Below, piece by piece: positions 26,443-42,035 of a DNA stretch of 64,000 bases (positions are counted from its first letter, which is position 1; every line of letters starts with the position of its first letter). The stretch is from Echeneis naucrates (taxonomy: Eukaryota; Chordata; Actinopteri; Carangiformes; Echeneidae): NCBI RefSeq assembly GCF_900963305.1, contig NC_042529.1:13368501-13432500 (forward strand). The letters run 5' to 3'. The notes beneath the pieces were generated by a model. It made no database searches. It was not told the origin of the DNA and was given only the letters and a program-made list of their open reading frames with translations. The position numbers and the translations under genes were made by a program.

Positions 26443-27217
26443 TCAGATCGGCTGCAGAGGTTGGACTCTTGAGGCCTGGTATTTTGGCTTTGCACAGCAG
26501 CAGCAGTGGACACAGGATAGCACGATCAGGAAGATAAACGTGGCTAAAAGGAGGGACAGGACATACAGAGGGTGGGGTCAACATGTGATGACTGGAATGT
26601 TATACATCTAAAGCTGCACTTATCTTTTATTTATACATTTTCTGGGCTCCTTCTCCTCGGCTCTATAAAGCATCTTCTAGCTCATTGTTTTAGTTTTCAT
26701 AAATTAACCTTTACTGTTTCAACCAACGTTTATCAACCTTTTCTTGTTTCCAGCAGCATACTGAGGCACGTTAACCCCCATTTAACCAACCTGTTCCTGA
26801 GCAGAGATAAAGAAGTGAACTCTTTGCATCATGCATGTTTAGGTTAATTGGTGACTCTTTGCATGTATATCTGAGTGTGAGTGTGAGTGGCTGTTCGTCT
26901 CTGACTGTGTCTAAGTCTAACCCTAACCCTGTGATGGAGTGGTGACCTGTCCAGGGTGTACCCCACCCGTGAGCTGGGATTGGCTCCAGCATGCCCGCCC
27001 CCCATCAGAAAAATCATAAACATACATAAAGACATCATGGACCTACAAGTGATGCATTGGAGGTAAATGTTTGTTTGATATTGTAGGGATGACACTGACC
27101 AAAAAACAGGATGAGCACAAAGAAAGCTCCAAGCTCCAGAGGACTGGCCTGTGGGAGACCCTGCAGCTTGGCCCACAGCTTATCCAACACAGACAGAACC
27201 TCCTCCCTCACATCCAT
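26443..27217 (-). CDS. smim5: Small integral membrane protein 5, complete
   Basis: Single-pass membrane microprotein of unknown function. Two coding exons: 27100-27217 (start MDVREEVLSVLDKLWAK, phase 1) and 26443-26543, 219 nt, 72 aa (human 77). The hallmark stretch KLQGLPQASPLELGAFFVLI aligns with human KLQRLPQAEPVEIVAFSVIV. The helix at about residues 29-50 is followed by a cysteine cluster (CVHCCCC) resembling the human Cys-rich juxtamembrane part and likely to be palmitoylated (inference). The first exon has an acceptor (TATTTTCAG) in the 5' UTR about 45 bases before the ATG, so at least one non-coding exon lies further right. The single coding intron hosts a SINE fragment. Confidence 0.88.
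26831..27006 (+). repeat. tRNA-derived SINE, 3' fragment
   Basis: Shares with the fuller copy at 53832-54180 the blocks TTAATTGGTGACTC, GGCTGTTCGTCTCT, ACCTGTCCAGGGTGTACCCC and GCTGGGATTGGCTCCAGC. It lacks the tRNA-like head, so it is a truncated copy. It lies within the smim5 coding intron, antisense to the gene. Confidence 0.75.
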
Positions 27218-28682
27218 GATGCCTCTCAGGTTCCGACAAGGAGAATTTACTGTGATAAGCCTGAAAATATAAGATCGCATTGATTGAATGAGGATTTCAT
27301 TGCCTAGTGTGAAGCAGTTCTGAGTGTAGAACACATTCTCTACAACTCCACCCTTCACTCCTGCAATTTTATCCTTCCACCCTGCAATTTCCCCTTCCAA
27401 CCAGCTTCCATTCCTGCAGGTACCAATTATACACCCTACATCCTTAAATATGCAATACTTGTTATATGCCAACCTTACCTAGACCCCTTCCTCTGTGTGA
27501 GTGTGTGTACTGTGTGTGATACAGAGCAGACTGATGACCTGCTCTAGCCTGGCTCACACACAGCAGGCAAAAGGTTCAGTTTAATTATAAACGAGGGAAA
27601 CTATTTAAGGCCTGGCATTTCACCACCGAGTCTGTCACCGTCACTGAACAGCTGTGTGTGGGAGATGTCCCACAGGCTGAGCAGTAGAGCAGGACACACA
27701 ACCGGACATTGAGGACAGTCAGTCATCAGTCACAAGTGTGTTCATGAAAAACGCAGGAAGTCATCCTTTTCTGATTAAGACCACTTTCCCCCTCACACAA
27801 AAATAGTAATCTCAAAAAAGCCTGAAAATACTAAAATGCATAAATTAAACACAGAAACCAGAAAAAGAAAATAACGGAGGAGGTTTTCCACCATTAATCT
27901 AACTCTGTCCGTTTAATGGAAAGACTGTTGAGCTTGTTTTCTTGAGTGTATAATTTTGTGTATTTAGAAACCCAGCAGTTGTAGATCTAAGCGCCTGTGA
28001 AAGAATATAAAGTGACAGTGCGTCTAAATGGCTGGATGTTCTGTCTTCCTTTTAAGTTTAAGTCCAGTAGCCCAGTTCTGAATAAAATGAATCATTTCAG
28101 CATCTATACAGAACAAAACAAGGATAAGATGATAACGGCTGTTTCTGTCATATGCCAATTTAGTCTGGCCTACGAGTATTTATGCTACGTGCTCCTTTCT
28201 GTTTTTTTTTTTTTCATTGCTGCCATCCTAGAGGTCAGAGGTAAAAGGGCAGCATCACCATCATCACCAGGCCCCTGAGAAATTCACAGCTGCCTGTCCA
28301 CAGCATGACCCAGCAGTGAGGTTTTATCCTCTAATGATCTCCCCCTGAAGGAGGCTAAATAACATCACCAAAGATTAGCTGTACCTGTTCTTTCTGTCTG
28401 TGCATTCGCTATTACAATACATCAGTTACAATCACTATAATAAAATCATGGAAAAATCTATTAGACTGAATAGTAAAAATAATTCAGTGTGGCCATTTAA
28501 ATATGTGATCCACAGATAGCACAAACATGAAATTGATGGGCGCTCCACTACAGCCAGAAGTTACTGTGAAGCTACTGTTGCCATAGCAAACTAAGCTAAC
28601 CATGTTAGCTCAGCAGGAGTTAACCAGCTGAAACGTTATATCACAGGCCGTTAAAAACTAACTCACCCAGAAAGTGACTTAC

Positions 28683-28922
28683 ATCACCATCTTTCAACTA
28701 CAAATAATAACAGTCAGACAATGAATTAGCTAAAGCTAGCCTCGGCTCTGTCATCAGCTAAGCTAAATTTGACTTCTGGCTAACCGCTGGTCCCGCCAAC
28801 AAAACGCCACAGGTGAAAAATAAATCTCCTTCACTTTCTGATAATTACGGTACTGTGCCCGTTTAACTCCCATGGTGACTTACTGGACCTGTGAGTCCCG
28901 CCGCTAGATGTTGCTTAGCAAC
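28683..28922 (-). promoter_or_regulatory. Candidate first exon and promoter with RFX X-box-like palindrome
   Basis: The palindrome GTTGCTTAGCAAC at 28910-28922 resembles the RFX X-box. About 35 bases downstream on the minus strand is CACCATGGG, a strong Kozak context, opening a 36-codon frame (28763-28873) that begins MGVKRAQYRNYQ and resembles nothing I know. A consensus donor GTAAGT follows at 28677-28682. The simplest reading is a mostly non-coding first exon of smim5, whose start exon has a 5' UTR acceptor at about 27262. None of this is confirmed. Confidence 0.35.
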
Positions 28923-28984
28923 GTGTAATTAAAGTGCATCCATTCACAGGCTTGATTAAGAGAATCACCCCAAAAATGAAGCAT

Positions 28985-29330
28985 TTAAATGTACACAGAT
29001 AAGAATATGGCAATTTATACTCTACTATACAACAGTACACTGTGCTATACTGTACTGTACTATACTATGATACACTGCACTACACACTACTATATGCCAT
29101 AAAATACTAGACTTTACAAAACAATATAATATAATACTTTCCTTGCCACTGTCGCCAAGTGCTTGCTCATCAGAGTTTGGTCTAGATCTGCTCTATATGT
29201 AAAGTGCCTTGATGTAACTTTGTTATGATTTGGCACTATACAAGTAAATCTGATTTGATTTGATTTGAATACTATACTATACTATACTCTACTGTACTAT
29301 ACTATCACTATACTATGATACACTGCGCTA
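28985..29330. repeat. Degenerate (ACTAT)n tract interrupted by a retroposon tail
   Basis: Imperfect ACTAT/ACTGT pentamers occupy about 29019-29095 and 29266-29325. The string CTATACTATGATACACTGC appears once on each side of the inserted segment at 29141-29268. Confidence 0.7.
29141..29268 (+). mobile_element. 3' tail of a non-LTR retroposon (5'-truncated LINE/SINE)
   Basis: A short segment with GCCAAGTGCTTGCTCATCAG and TGTAAAGTGCCTTGATGTAA, ending in tandem TGATT units (TGATTTGATTTGATTTGA). This is the layout of a widespread fish retroposon tail. Only about 130 bp remain. The family name is not certain from sequence alone. Confidence 0.6.
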
Positions 29331-29616
29331 TATGCTTCACTACGCCGTAGTCAATGACTCTGAGAGTGTCAGAAAGAACTTCAGCAGAACTGTAAAAATT
29401 AATAAAAAACTCAATCAATACGCATTTGAGTATAACTTGTTCTCGACAGGTTGTTATTTGATGATTTTGGAAGTTTATCTTCGCACCATGCATTCAGCTG
29501 ATATTAAAAAATATTTCTTGTTCCCGTATTTAATAAGTCGACTGTATTGTGGTTGAGAGATGATAGTTTCTATATTCACAGAAGAGCAAAAATCTTGCTG
29601 CAAATGTGTACACACA

Positions 29617-29698
29617 TACACTACTAGTCAAACGTTTGGATACACTTTCTCATTCAAATGAATGGGAAAGTGTGTCCAAACATTTGTCTGGTAGTGTA
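29617..29698. mobile_element. Palindromic MITE-like element, about 80 bp
   Basis: An imperfect inverted repeat: the left arm TACACTACTAGTCAAACG is mirrored by the right arm ending GTCTGGTAGTGTA, with a central CATTCAAATGAATG. TA at both ends fits insertion at TA, as in Tc1/mariner-type MITEs. A handful of mismatches between arms suggests moderate age. Confidence 0.65.
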
Positions 29699-30036
29699 CA
29701 TTCACTCTGGGCAGAGGTTGTTTGGTTTTGTGCTAGCTGATCGTGTTAATAAATCTCCACCACCTGCCAGAGTTAGTCTGAAGGCTGCCCGACCTCTGCT
29801 GTTGACCCTCTCTGCTCTGTGAGCTCCTCCAGTCTTTGTCCATCTATAGCAATCACACATTATGCTTCATAGTCACAAAAACATGCTTCTCAGTCTGAGG
29901 AAAAGTCAGTATCGTCTTTAAAACTCATGCAAATATAACATTAACCCTAATACACTGTTGTACTGAAAAATAGGAAAGAAAAATATAAATGTCTATAAAT
30001 TGCAGTGTGTATGAAAGTAACAAAACAAGGTCTCAC

Positions 30037-30178
30037 CTTTGTGACTGGACTTAGATAGTTCACCGTTGACTGCAGGGAGAACCACAGAAGAACTTCCAGC
30101 TGCTTCTAAGGGCAGTTTGTAGTGGTGCCTGCTGGTCTCAGGCTCCTCATCAGCCTGCCTCTGTTCAGACTCAGGGAC
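30037..30178 (-). other. Unassigned exon candidate (142 bp)
   Basis: On the minus strand a CATCCAG acceptor opens the segment and CACAAAG|GTGAGA closes it. Only one of three frames is open throughout; it starts VPESEQRQADEEPETSRHHY and is rich in Glu, Ser and Pro. I do not recognise it. It could be an alternative 5' UTR exon of smim5: spliced onto the smim5 start exon, this frame would end after four codons, before the smim5 ATG. It could also be a coding exon of a gene I cannot name, or chance. Confidence 0.3.
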
Positions 30179-31272
30179 CTGGATGTGTGGAAGTAATTTG
30201 ACTCTTTGAGCTGATCAGCAGCGCTGCAACTCTTCCTCTTGCACTTTGACGACTAATTCCTACTCTCAGAGAGTTTGTGTACCGTCCTTTTTCTCCTCCC
30301 CTTTCAATCGACCTCCTCCCCTCTGAGCCAGCACCCCCCCCAACAACCTCCTCCTCCTCCCTTCCACCACTTCCCAAATTCATTGCTGCTTGTCTCTCTC
30401 TCTCCCCCACACCCTCTGTCCGTACATTTGAACACTCGTTCACTGTGTTTTCACTCTGCTGCTACAGACCAGCTGTGCCAGGGCCTCTCCTTTGTCTTTA
30501 GTCACCGTGGAGACCAGACTCCTTCTGAAAGGAGCAGGGTGGTGTGTGTGTGCATATCTGTTCATCCATCTGGTGTCCAACCATCAGACTCCCATATTTC
30601 TCAAGAGCATGCACGTCTGCATTTGCTGTTTATTGAGTCTTGTACACATACAGGAAGTGGCACAGCAGACATGTTCAGTAATTGTGAAGCAGACCTGAAT
30701 CCAGGAGAAGTTGATCTTGAGTTCCTCCTCCATCAGAGGTGGAGTCTCCAGAGAGGGTCTCACAAAGAATAAAAGAAAGAACAGGGCGGTTTTTCATTTT
30801 CTTTGTAGTTGCCTGTTTTCTGAAACAGTGTCCCTGTGGTGTGTGTGGATGAGGATGGATTTCAGACTTTAATGTGTCTCTATGCATTAAAAATATGAAT
30901 CTGCCCACAAACAGGAATTAATAATTTCCTAAAACTTTATCTGAACTTAGAGCAGAATTCCTACCACTAACAGTGTGGAAGTTGAGGCTGGTGAAAATGT
31001 TTTTTATTCAGCCTATAGTTGTGTGTTTTCATGAAAAACTTCACATTTTCTATATCAGGTCGATACAAACCTGATGTGATGAAAATGTGATATAGCCACT
31101 GATATGTATTAGGATAAGCATTTGCTTTTCTTTTACTCTTTTACTGTGAAACAGCAATACCTGAATCTATTGCTGCTAAAGGCCCATTAGCTATATTCAC
31201 TAGTTAGTTCCTAACTATTGCTTGTGGACCATTATAGGTGAAGAATGGAGCCCAAAACAACATCTGGAGCAT

Positions 31273-31313
31273 CAGCATTATGGCATTATGGCATTATGGC
31301 ATGGCATTATGCT
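31273..31313. repeat. Short tandem repeat, 9-bp unit GCATTATGG
   Basis: Roughly four adjacent imperfect copies of ATTATGGCATTATGGC-type sequence in the smim5-cdr2l spacer. It has no coding meaning. Confidence 0.7.
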
Positions 31314-31329
31314 TGTGTATAATGTGGGA

Positions 31330-33053
31330 GAAAGGACTAAAACAGCTCTTTCTTTTCTTACTTTGAATTTTATATATACATTTTTTTTCTTTTTTTCACT
31401 TTCACTTTAATCTTTACCAGCTTCCATTAGATTCCATTAGCTTCCATTAACCCACGCAGTCAGGCTCCTCATACACATGTATGGGGCTAAATAACACAGT
31501 GTTTCAGCACGTCCTCTTCTCTCTTCTCAGACGAAGCTGCTCCGGACTGTGGGTCTGAAATCACATTTGCCTTTAACCCTTTCTTTAACTTCCTCTGCAA
31601 AAGAAATTGGCAAAGTGACAAAGAGAATCCTCTGAAGGTCAGACCTGCCCTAAAATGTCCCCCTCCAGTCGTCGCAGCAGCTGGAATTGATAAGACAGTA
31701 ATTCCAGTGTGTGTGTTTCTCATTATCCAACCACAGCCTCAGAGAATAGAGTCTGAGCCTGCAATCATCACTGTTACACAAGCCTGTGGCTGAGTCCTGT
31801 CAGAGGATTTTTACACATCAGTAAATGTATGACTGACCAGGCTCTCACAAACACACATTACGCATTTTCTTCTTCATAAATGATGAGTAAATTTGTACGT
31901 TGGATTACAAGTGGACAGTAATCTTTTGTGATCCACAAAGGTATTATTGTTGTTGTTGACATTGACATTAGGGAGAGGGAGCTCTGATGTCATGTCCTGT
32001 GCTACACCAGCTTGCCCTCTGCTGGTGCTCAGTTCACTAAACCCAGCAGCTGTAACTGACAGTACCACACTTCACACTGTTCTTCATATATATGAGGTCA
32101 CACCTCGGGATTACTTCAGTATCCACCCAAAATGTCATCACAGCATCGTATTCAACCTAATGTTGATGTATTTTGTTCGCATTTATGTTAGTGGCACAAT
32201 TCCTGCTAAAGGTGGTCCCGGCATTAATACGACTCTACTAAAGTATTAGCAGTTAAACGTACAGCTGTCATGTCAAGTGGAGAGAAATAAATGATAATTA
32301 TTCCTGATTTAATAGAGGGAATATATTTGGTTTAATATGATTATACATATGGAAGAAGGCTGCGGTTTTTCTGACATGGCCTTTGTTCTGAACAGCTGAT
32401 CTCGTCCAGACCAGTCCGCATGGGCCCATACGTGTCTGTTTGTGATGATAGTTTCAGGCCATTCCTTCCTGTCCATGAACGCCACGTGTTATGTTCAATG
32501 GAGTCACGTTATAATTCGAGTTGTCAGAAACGGTACTAAGTCTCTGCAGCAGTAGCGGTCCAACTGCATGGCCTGCGCTCCCAACCTGTCCTTAAGTTAC
32601 ACCGCTACATACCCTCTTACTTAAACATTCATCATTTATCCCGTCGCTGCCTGCGACATGTCGTTATAACCAGTGGGCATCTGCTTGTCTGTATATATAC
32701 AGATACCTAGAGGGCGCACCTGACTTAAAGATGGAAAAGAAAACTGTATCGTTGAATTTTTCGAGCCGCAGTTGAAAGCATCGCGAGGACAGAAGGAAGC
32801 GCTGCCACGTCTGAGGATCCTCTGCAGCAGCAAGAGCAGCGGTTCATACACCGGGATGGGCCGGTGCCGGGCGGGGTGTGAGAGAGGTGGGAGTGACCGG
32901 GGAAACACGTAGAGCACAACACAACAATACACAACACTACGCTCCCTGTGTGGCCGCAGCCTGTGTTGGAGGACCCTGCCAGCTGGAGCTCCATTGTTCG
33001 CTCACTGAGGCCTGTGTCGGCGGTTTTCTCGGGGACAGTAAGAGGGGGGATCC
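31330..33053. other. Spacer and presumed cdr2l promoter/5' UTR
   Basis: From about 32,750 to the cdr2l start the sequence turns GC- and CpG-rich (for example CCGGGCGGGG near 32866), fitting the cdr2l promoter and 5' UTR. A TATATATAC stretch at about 32690-32700 is a possible but unproven core element. Left of this I find no supported gene. Confidence 0.5.
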
Positions 33054-37197
<4,144 letters not shown>

Positions 37198-37470
37198 GGG
37201 TACACCGAAGGTACACTGAGGGTTGTTGGGAGATTGCTCGTGTGATGTTTCAGTCGTTTGTGAAAAGGAGTTTATTTTAAGCTTTCATTGAGGGAAAAGA
37301 GCTAAATTGAAACCAAGTTGAGTTGAAGTGAGACTGAATGGTCTAAGTCTAGTCCAGAATCTGATTTGCATGCGATCCACCTTAAAACTTCAGTCTCTCA
37401 CATATATATCCTGGCTTCACTACCAAATGACCTTATACAGTAACACAGTAATGCACCTCATACACTCCAC

Positions 37471-37476
37471 AATAAA
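37471..37476 (+). terminator. Proximal poly(A) signal candidate of cdr2l
   Basis: AATAAA about 275 bases past the cdr2l stop, in CACAATAAAGCTCC. A short 3' UTR form is plausible. Confidence 0.4.
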
Positions 37477-39336
37477 GCTCCAACAGTCTACTTTGCTATA
37501 ATGACTCTACTAACATTTGTATAATTACAGAGGTGGATCCTCTCAGGCCATGGTGACATCTCTCACTATGACACTGCTGCTGTCCCGCATCACCCTGTTT
37601 TATTTTTTTTTTTTCAGGAGCTTGATGAGATTGATACTACTGTCGTGTTGTAAAGTAATTATGAAACGACAGCTGGTTAGCCTAGAATAGCATTAAGACA
37701 GTAAACAGGGTGAAACAGCTAGCTAGTTCTGCTGACAGTGAGGCCTTTTTTGCATGTATGACCCAGACAAGGTCATGGTTAATAACAACAGAAACACAAA
37801 ACTTAACCTGGTAGGTGCTCAAGCTGAAAAAAGGCACCCCCATAATAATTATTATATGAAATTACTTGTATTTATTCATTTAAATATCAGTACCCTTGCA
37901 GATATTTAATACAGAGCAGGTTTCAACAAAATTATCAATTAACATAAAGGCAGTATTCTTTAGTGTGATAGCAAAAAGGAAAATGAAAAAAAAAAAAAAG
38001 GCAAAAGGGCAGGCATTTTGAGCTCCACCTGGTTCTACCTGTACATGTGCCTTTGCATGTGCTGCTCCCACAATCCTCAACAGTTAAACCTGTGGAGGTT
38101 TTGCTAAAAGCTGCAAATGACAATCTGCAGATTGTTGTTGTCACTGGGCATCATAGACCCTAAGAACAGAGATTAAAAAACCTGAAGGCTGTAAGACAAA
38201 GACGAATGCACACAGGGACATGGTGAAGTGATCTCTTTCCTTTCTTTACAACTGACAGAATCTATAGTACAAGTGTAACCAGGCTTCAAACCAGGGCTTT
38301 TTTACACCCACCAGTCTTAGCTAACTATAACTAACCTGCAAATATATTGCACCTTTTTTCACAGTATACAATGCCTATGCCTTTTTCTGGGTAACCTCTA
38401 TATATGAAACTTTGTTATAATGGATGTTATTACAGCTAATATTTTCTATCTGATTCCTCTGTAAGACGTAGGAATTAATTAAGCTTGAGACCTTCACGTG
38501 TGGCTCAGCTGACATCTGAGGGCCCTACGCTCAGGCTCTATGGGTAAGAAGGAGGGGGGATGTTTTTCTGAGGCTTGGTTTTGAAAACAGGCAGCAAGCC
38601 CTCTGGATAAGGGGGTCGTGATGGTGTCAGAGTGTTAGAGTGATGTGAGTTTAAGGAAGACGAGGACGAATGTTTGTTAGTGTAGTCGAACCAGAGCCTG
38701 TCAGCAGGTGAGGTTTCTGTCATGTCTTACCTGTTGCACTTGAAAATGTTTCGACGCCTCATCTCTCGCATATTTAGAACAGGTCATATGAAACTGTGTA
38801 CTACCTGTCTATTTATTTGTGTTTCTTCATATCTTTTTTTACATTTCACTGCCTGTGTGTGAATGTCACTAACAGTTCATTAGAATAAACTAATTTTGTT
38901 TGTTTTATTCACATGTGCATTATCAGTCAATAAAATATCTTCATTAAAGTTGAGTCTGCTCTGATGTTAGTTCTGTCATTATTGAGCTAAAACCATCTAA
39001 ACAAGGCAGTGATGACTAAGTGATGTCAAATTCACTTTTCAGGACCAAAGTTAGTGTGAAAATGCAATAATGTAAATTTAAAGTAGGGATTTGAATACAT
39101 TAACAAATGAACAAGGTGTGATATTCAGATATTTAGATTCTGAACGTCGACACCGCGGCTGGGAAGTGAAGCAAATGGTCAAGAGCCTTGAACCGCTCAT
39201 TCCATCAACATAAATGTTGAGTGAGAAAAATGATTATACGGTCTCAGTCTTTGGTTCCAAATTTTCAATACAGTGTTGTCACCAAAGTGATGTATTTTAG
39301 TATTTCAATGCCACGCATTTAGATGTCTGTCGCTTC
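37477..39336. other. Possible long cdr2l 3' UTR and spacer
   Basis: No coding exon is seen. Two further AATAAA hexamers lie at 38884-38889 and 38929-38934. They could end a 1.7 kb 3' UTR if the proximal site is bypassed. Confidence 0.45.
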
Positions 39337-39409
39337 GACCGCGTGGCCTAATGGATAAGGCGTCTGACTTCGGATCAGAAGATTGAGGGTTCGAGTCCCT
39401 TCGTGGTCG
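39337..39409 (+). tRNA. tRNA-Arg (anticodon TCG)
   Basis: A 73-bp cloverleaf. The acceptor stem GACCGCG pairs with CGTGGTC (one G-T pair). D arm TGGCCTAATGGATAAGGCG, anticodon stem TCTGA/TCAGA with loop CTTCGGA, T arm GGGTTCGAGTCCC, discriminator G. No intron. A TTTT tract just downstream (GGCTTTTGAG) fits Pol III termination. Confidence 0.97.
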
Positions 39410-39767
39410 GCTTTTGAGACCGTTTGCAGGTTGACAGTAATTTTAGGATCGCAATGATCTGCTTTTATTTATAACGTATTTCCATTAGCTTGTGCAACGT
39501 AACTGCCAGTCAACCTTACCATGTTTCGATATGACAGCTGCTGTAGCTAATGCCAACGTTATATTAACTTAACTAGCCCAGGACTGTGATTAGAGCAGAC
39601 TCAACTTTAGCTTAGCTAAATAAAGCTAAGCTAAATCACGTTTAAATTACTGGAAGAACCTCCCTGTCAAAAAAGACGGGAGGAATAAGTTACTCGCAAA
39701 TTAAATCATAGCAAGCGGGTATCTATTCAGGCTTAAATAGCTAGATGGCCCTTGTCCTTCCGTGCGG

Positions 39768-39839
39768 AGCAGAGTGGCGCAGCGGAAGCGTGCTGGGCCC
39801 ATAACCCAGAGGTCGATGGATCGAAACCATCCTCTGCTA
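39768..39839 (+). tRNA. Initiator tRNA-Met (anticodon CAT)
   Basis: A 72-bp cloverleaf with eukaryotic initiator marks: an A1-T72 pair at the end of the acceptor stem (AGCAGAG/CTCTGCT), three G-C pairs next to the anticodon loop (GGG CCCATAA CCC), and the T loop ATCGAAA, which has A in place of the usual T54. A TTTT tract follows at about 39842. Confidence 0.98.
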
Positions 39840-40120
39840 TCCGTTTTCAACCTTTTTCTTTTTTTTGGGTATGAGTGCAGTTCAACACCACGATTGTCCT
39901 TCGCCCACACAATGTGACGGTGATTTCAAGTGTTTATGCTACTTAACTACAGCTGTAAGACAAATGTAGAGCAGAAAGTACAATATTTCAGTCTGACCTA
40001 CAAGTAGAAGAAGAAGAATTAAATTAAATTACAGCAAATGTGAATGAATAAATGACCAAACACTGGACACATAAACTACATGTATTTATATATGGAACGA
40101 TTCACATAAGAGTCAAACAA

Positions 40121-41870
40121 TCAGTCGAAATTCACTCGTCTGCTCTGCTTGATCGCTGAATGGATCTTCTTCTGCTTCAGTCGCTCCTTGTTGCTCCTTT
40201 GCAACCTGTGACACATTTCACAAGAGTCTCATTTATAATCAAGATGGGCAGAACAAGAACAACAACAAGAACACAGTCAGGTCATACCTGGCTGCCTTCA
40301 GAGCTAAGTCCTCTGCTGTGGGCTCATGAGGCTTCCTGCTGGCTTCGACTATGATGGCAGAGATCTTCTGCAGACAGTCGGACAGGTTTCTGTGCTGACT
40401 CCTGCTCAGCTCGGACGTCACCAGCAGCTCTCCAGCCTTATTTATACGATTTGCGTTCTGTGACAGGGAGTACAAAATCACCACATTTAGGAGAGAGTAT
40501 TTAAAGACATAACAATACATTTTTTTCATGCACTATTTTCTACTTGTTTGCAGCCAGAGGTGATGCATGGCAAAAAGAGTCATCAACAACAACAAACCTT
40601 TTCAAAGATCTTTTGCCGAACATCCTCTGGGATCCAGTCTGCTGTTTTCACATGGAATCTGACCTCTGCCTTTGTGTTCACTGAGGATTGAGATGCCATG
40701 TGTTAACATTGCACGATACATGAAGTCCATATTCAACGCCATGTACAGGCTTCCAGAAGCCACTTAGCACCGTGGCATGTGTTCAAAAATGTACCACAGA
40801 GCACGGTTTAAGTAATTTAGTTGAACTTTAGAGATACCTTTATTGACATGCTGACCACCAGGACCACTGCTCCTGCTGTAAGATACTGTCAGACGGTCTG
40901 ACAGCAAAGGGGGAGAAAAGGGGTGATATTAAATGAAAACACACACTTAATCTGCTTTAATAAAATAATATTTATATTCATATTTACCTACTGGAATTTG
41001 CACCTGGAGGTCCTGGAAAATAAAAACAAAAATCTATTCAGAAAGTGTAAAGGTTTCAGCCTAATGACAAATTAAAAGCATATTTTTCTCAGTCTTCCCT
41101 GATGACAAATAGGAAACTTTTTGGCTCTGGCCATCTGGCCTCTGGATCATCATCACAATCACAGATTTTACTATCCACCTGTTTCAATCCAAGGGGATCA
41201 TCACCGATAGGTTTGTGAACTTTTCTCTTGAGGCCTCCAGTTTGTAATTTGACAATTGGACATCCTGGTTTTTTGAACCAAGAGGATTTGGAAAGACATA
41301 CACAGACTCTATATCAGGTCTCAAAAATGACGAAGTAGAACAGAGCAGAAAGAACCTGCCTGCAGAATTCAGAGCTGTGTTGCACTTAGTGGGTTCCTTC
41401 ATTTAGACAGAAAGAAGTCTGGAAGGACCCTTCTGTGGCTGGACCAAGACTTACAGAAACAAAAGGGGCCGATGGTCCCTCTGTGCCCCAGAGATGGAGA
41501 AACCTGCAGAACAACCTCAAACAAATGCCAGATCCAGCTTCCTCTCGACGCAATGTTCAGAACAGAGCCCAGCCATTTCAGTCCTGGACCAGGGAATCTG
41601 GATTCCACCTTCAGCCTCAGCTTCTCGGACAAACTCCTCACTGAGGAGACTGGCTCACTGTGTTATGACTGTGGATGCCGATGATCACGGTGGGCTGTTT
41701 GTTTTACTGACCTGTGTATCCGGGTCCCGGGTGCAGTAGCTAACACGCGGCTGTAACGTGTCGTTAATGTCTTTTATCGCCACAGTGCTTGGTTTTATCC
41801 GCAACGGAATCACGTTGAGTCCCAAACGGCGACAAAGTACATAAGACCGTCGAACTATGGATGCCGCCAT
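40121..41870 (-). CDS. mrpl58: Mitochondrial peptidyl-tRNA hydrolase ICT1 / ribosomal protein mL62, complete
   Basis: Codon-independent rescue factor built into the mitochondrial large subunit; it hydrolyses peptidyl-tRNA on stalled ribosomes. Six coding exons, transcript order: 41712-41870, 40988-41012, 40838-40897, 40598-40680, 40288-40457, 40121-40205; 582 nt, 193 aa (human 206). The N terminus [20 protein letters not shown] is Arg-rich and lacks acids, fitting a matrix targeting signal. The catalytic GGQ motif sits at residues ~75-77 in [11 protein letters not shown]. Family blocks follow: [41 protein letters not shown] and LSDCLQKI. The basic C-terminal tail ([19 protein letters not shown]) is the part that enters the mRNA channel in the family. 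Exon 2 is just 25 bp. Head-to-head with daglb, with a tRNA gene between. Confidence 0.96.
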
Positions 41871-42035
41871 GTTGCTGTGACGTCACCGTGGCTGGTGATA
41901 AACCCAGTAAAGTGGCCGTGAACGCTGCAGCGTCACTGCGCCAACGGTTTCTGCGTGGATTGAAAGAAGATACAGACCTGCTGGTTACTATAAAAATATA
42001 AGGTGACAATTAATTGTGTAAAAGAAAGTAAAGTT
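41871..42035 (-). promoter_or_regulatory. mrpl58 promoter with CRE palindrome
   Basis: A perfect TGACGTCA (CREB/ATF site) at 41878-41885, only eight bases upstream of the mrpl58 start codon. The position implies a very short 5' UTR or a site just inside it. Confidence 0.5.

Noticed and set aside
26917-26931. CTAACCCTAACCCTG, telomere-like
   Set aside because: Only two units inside a SINE fragment; chance variation, not an interstitial telomere.
41399-41739. Several overlapping frames in mrpl58 intron 1
   Set aside because: Both strands and three frames are open by chance; no family match and no splice logic.
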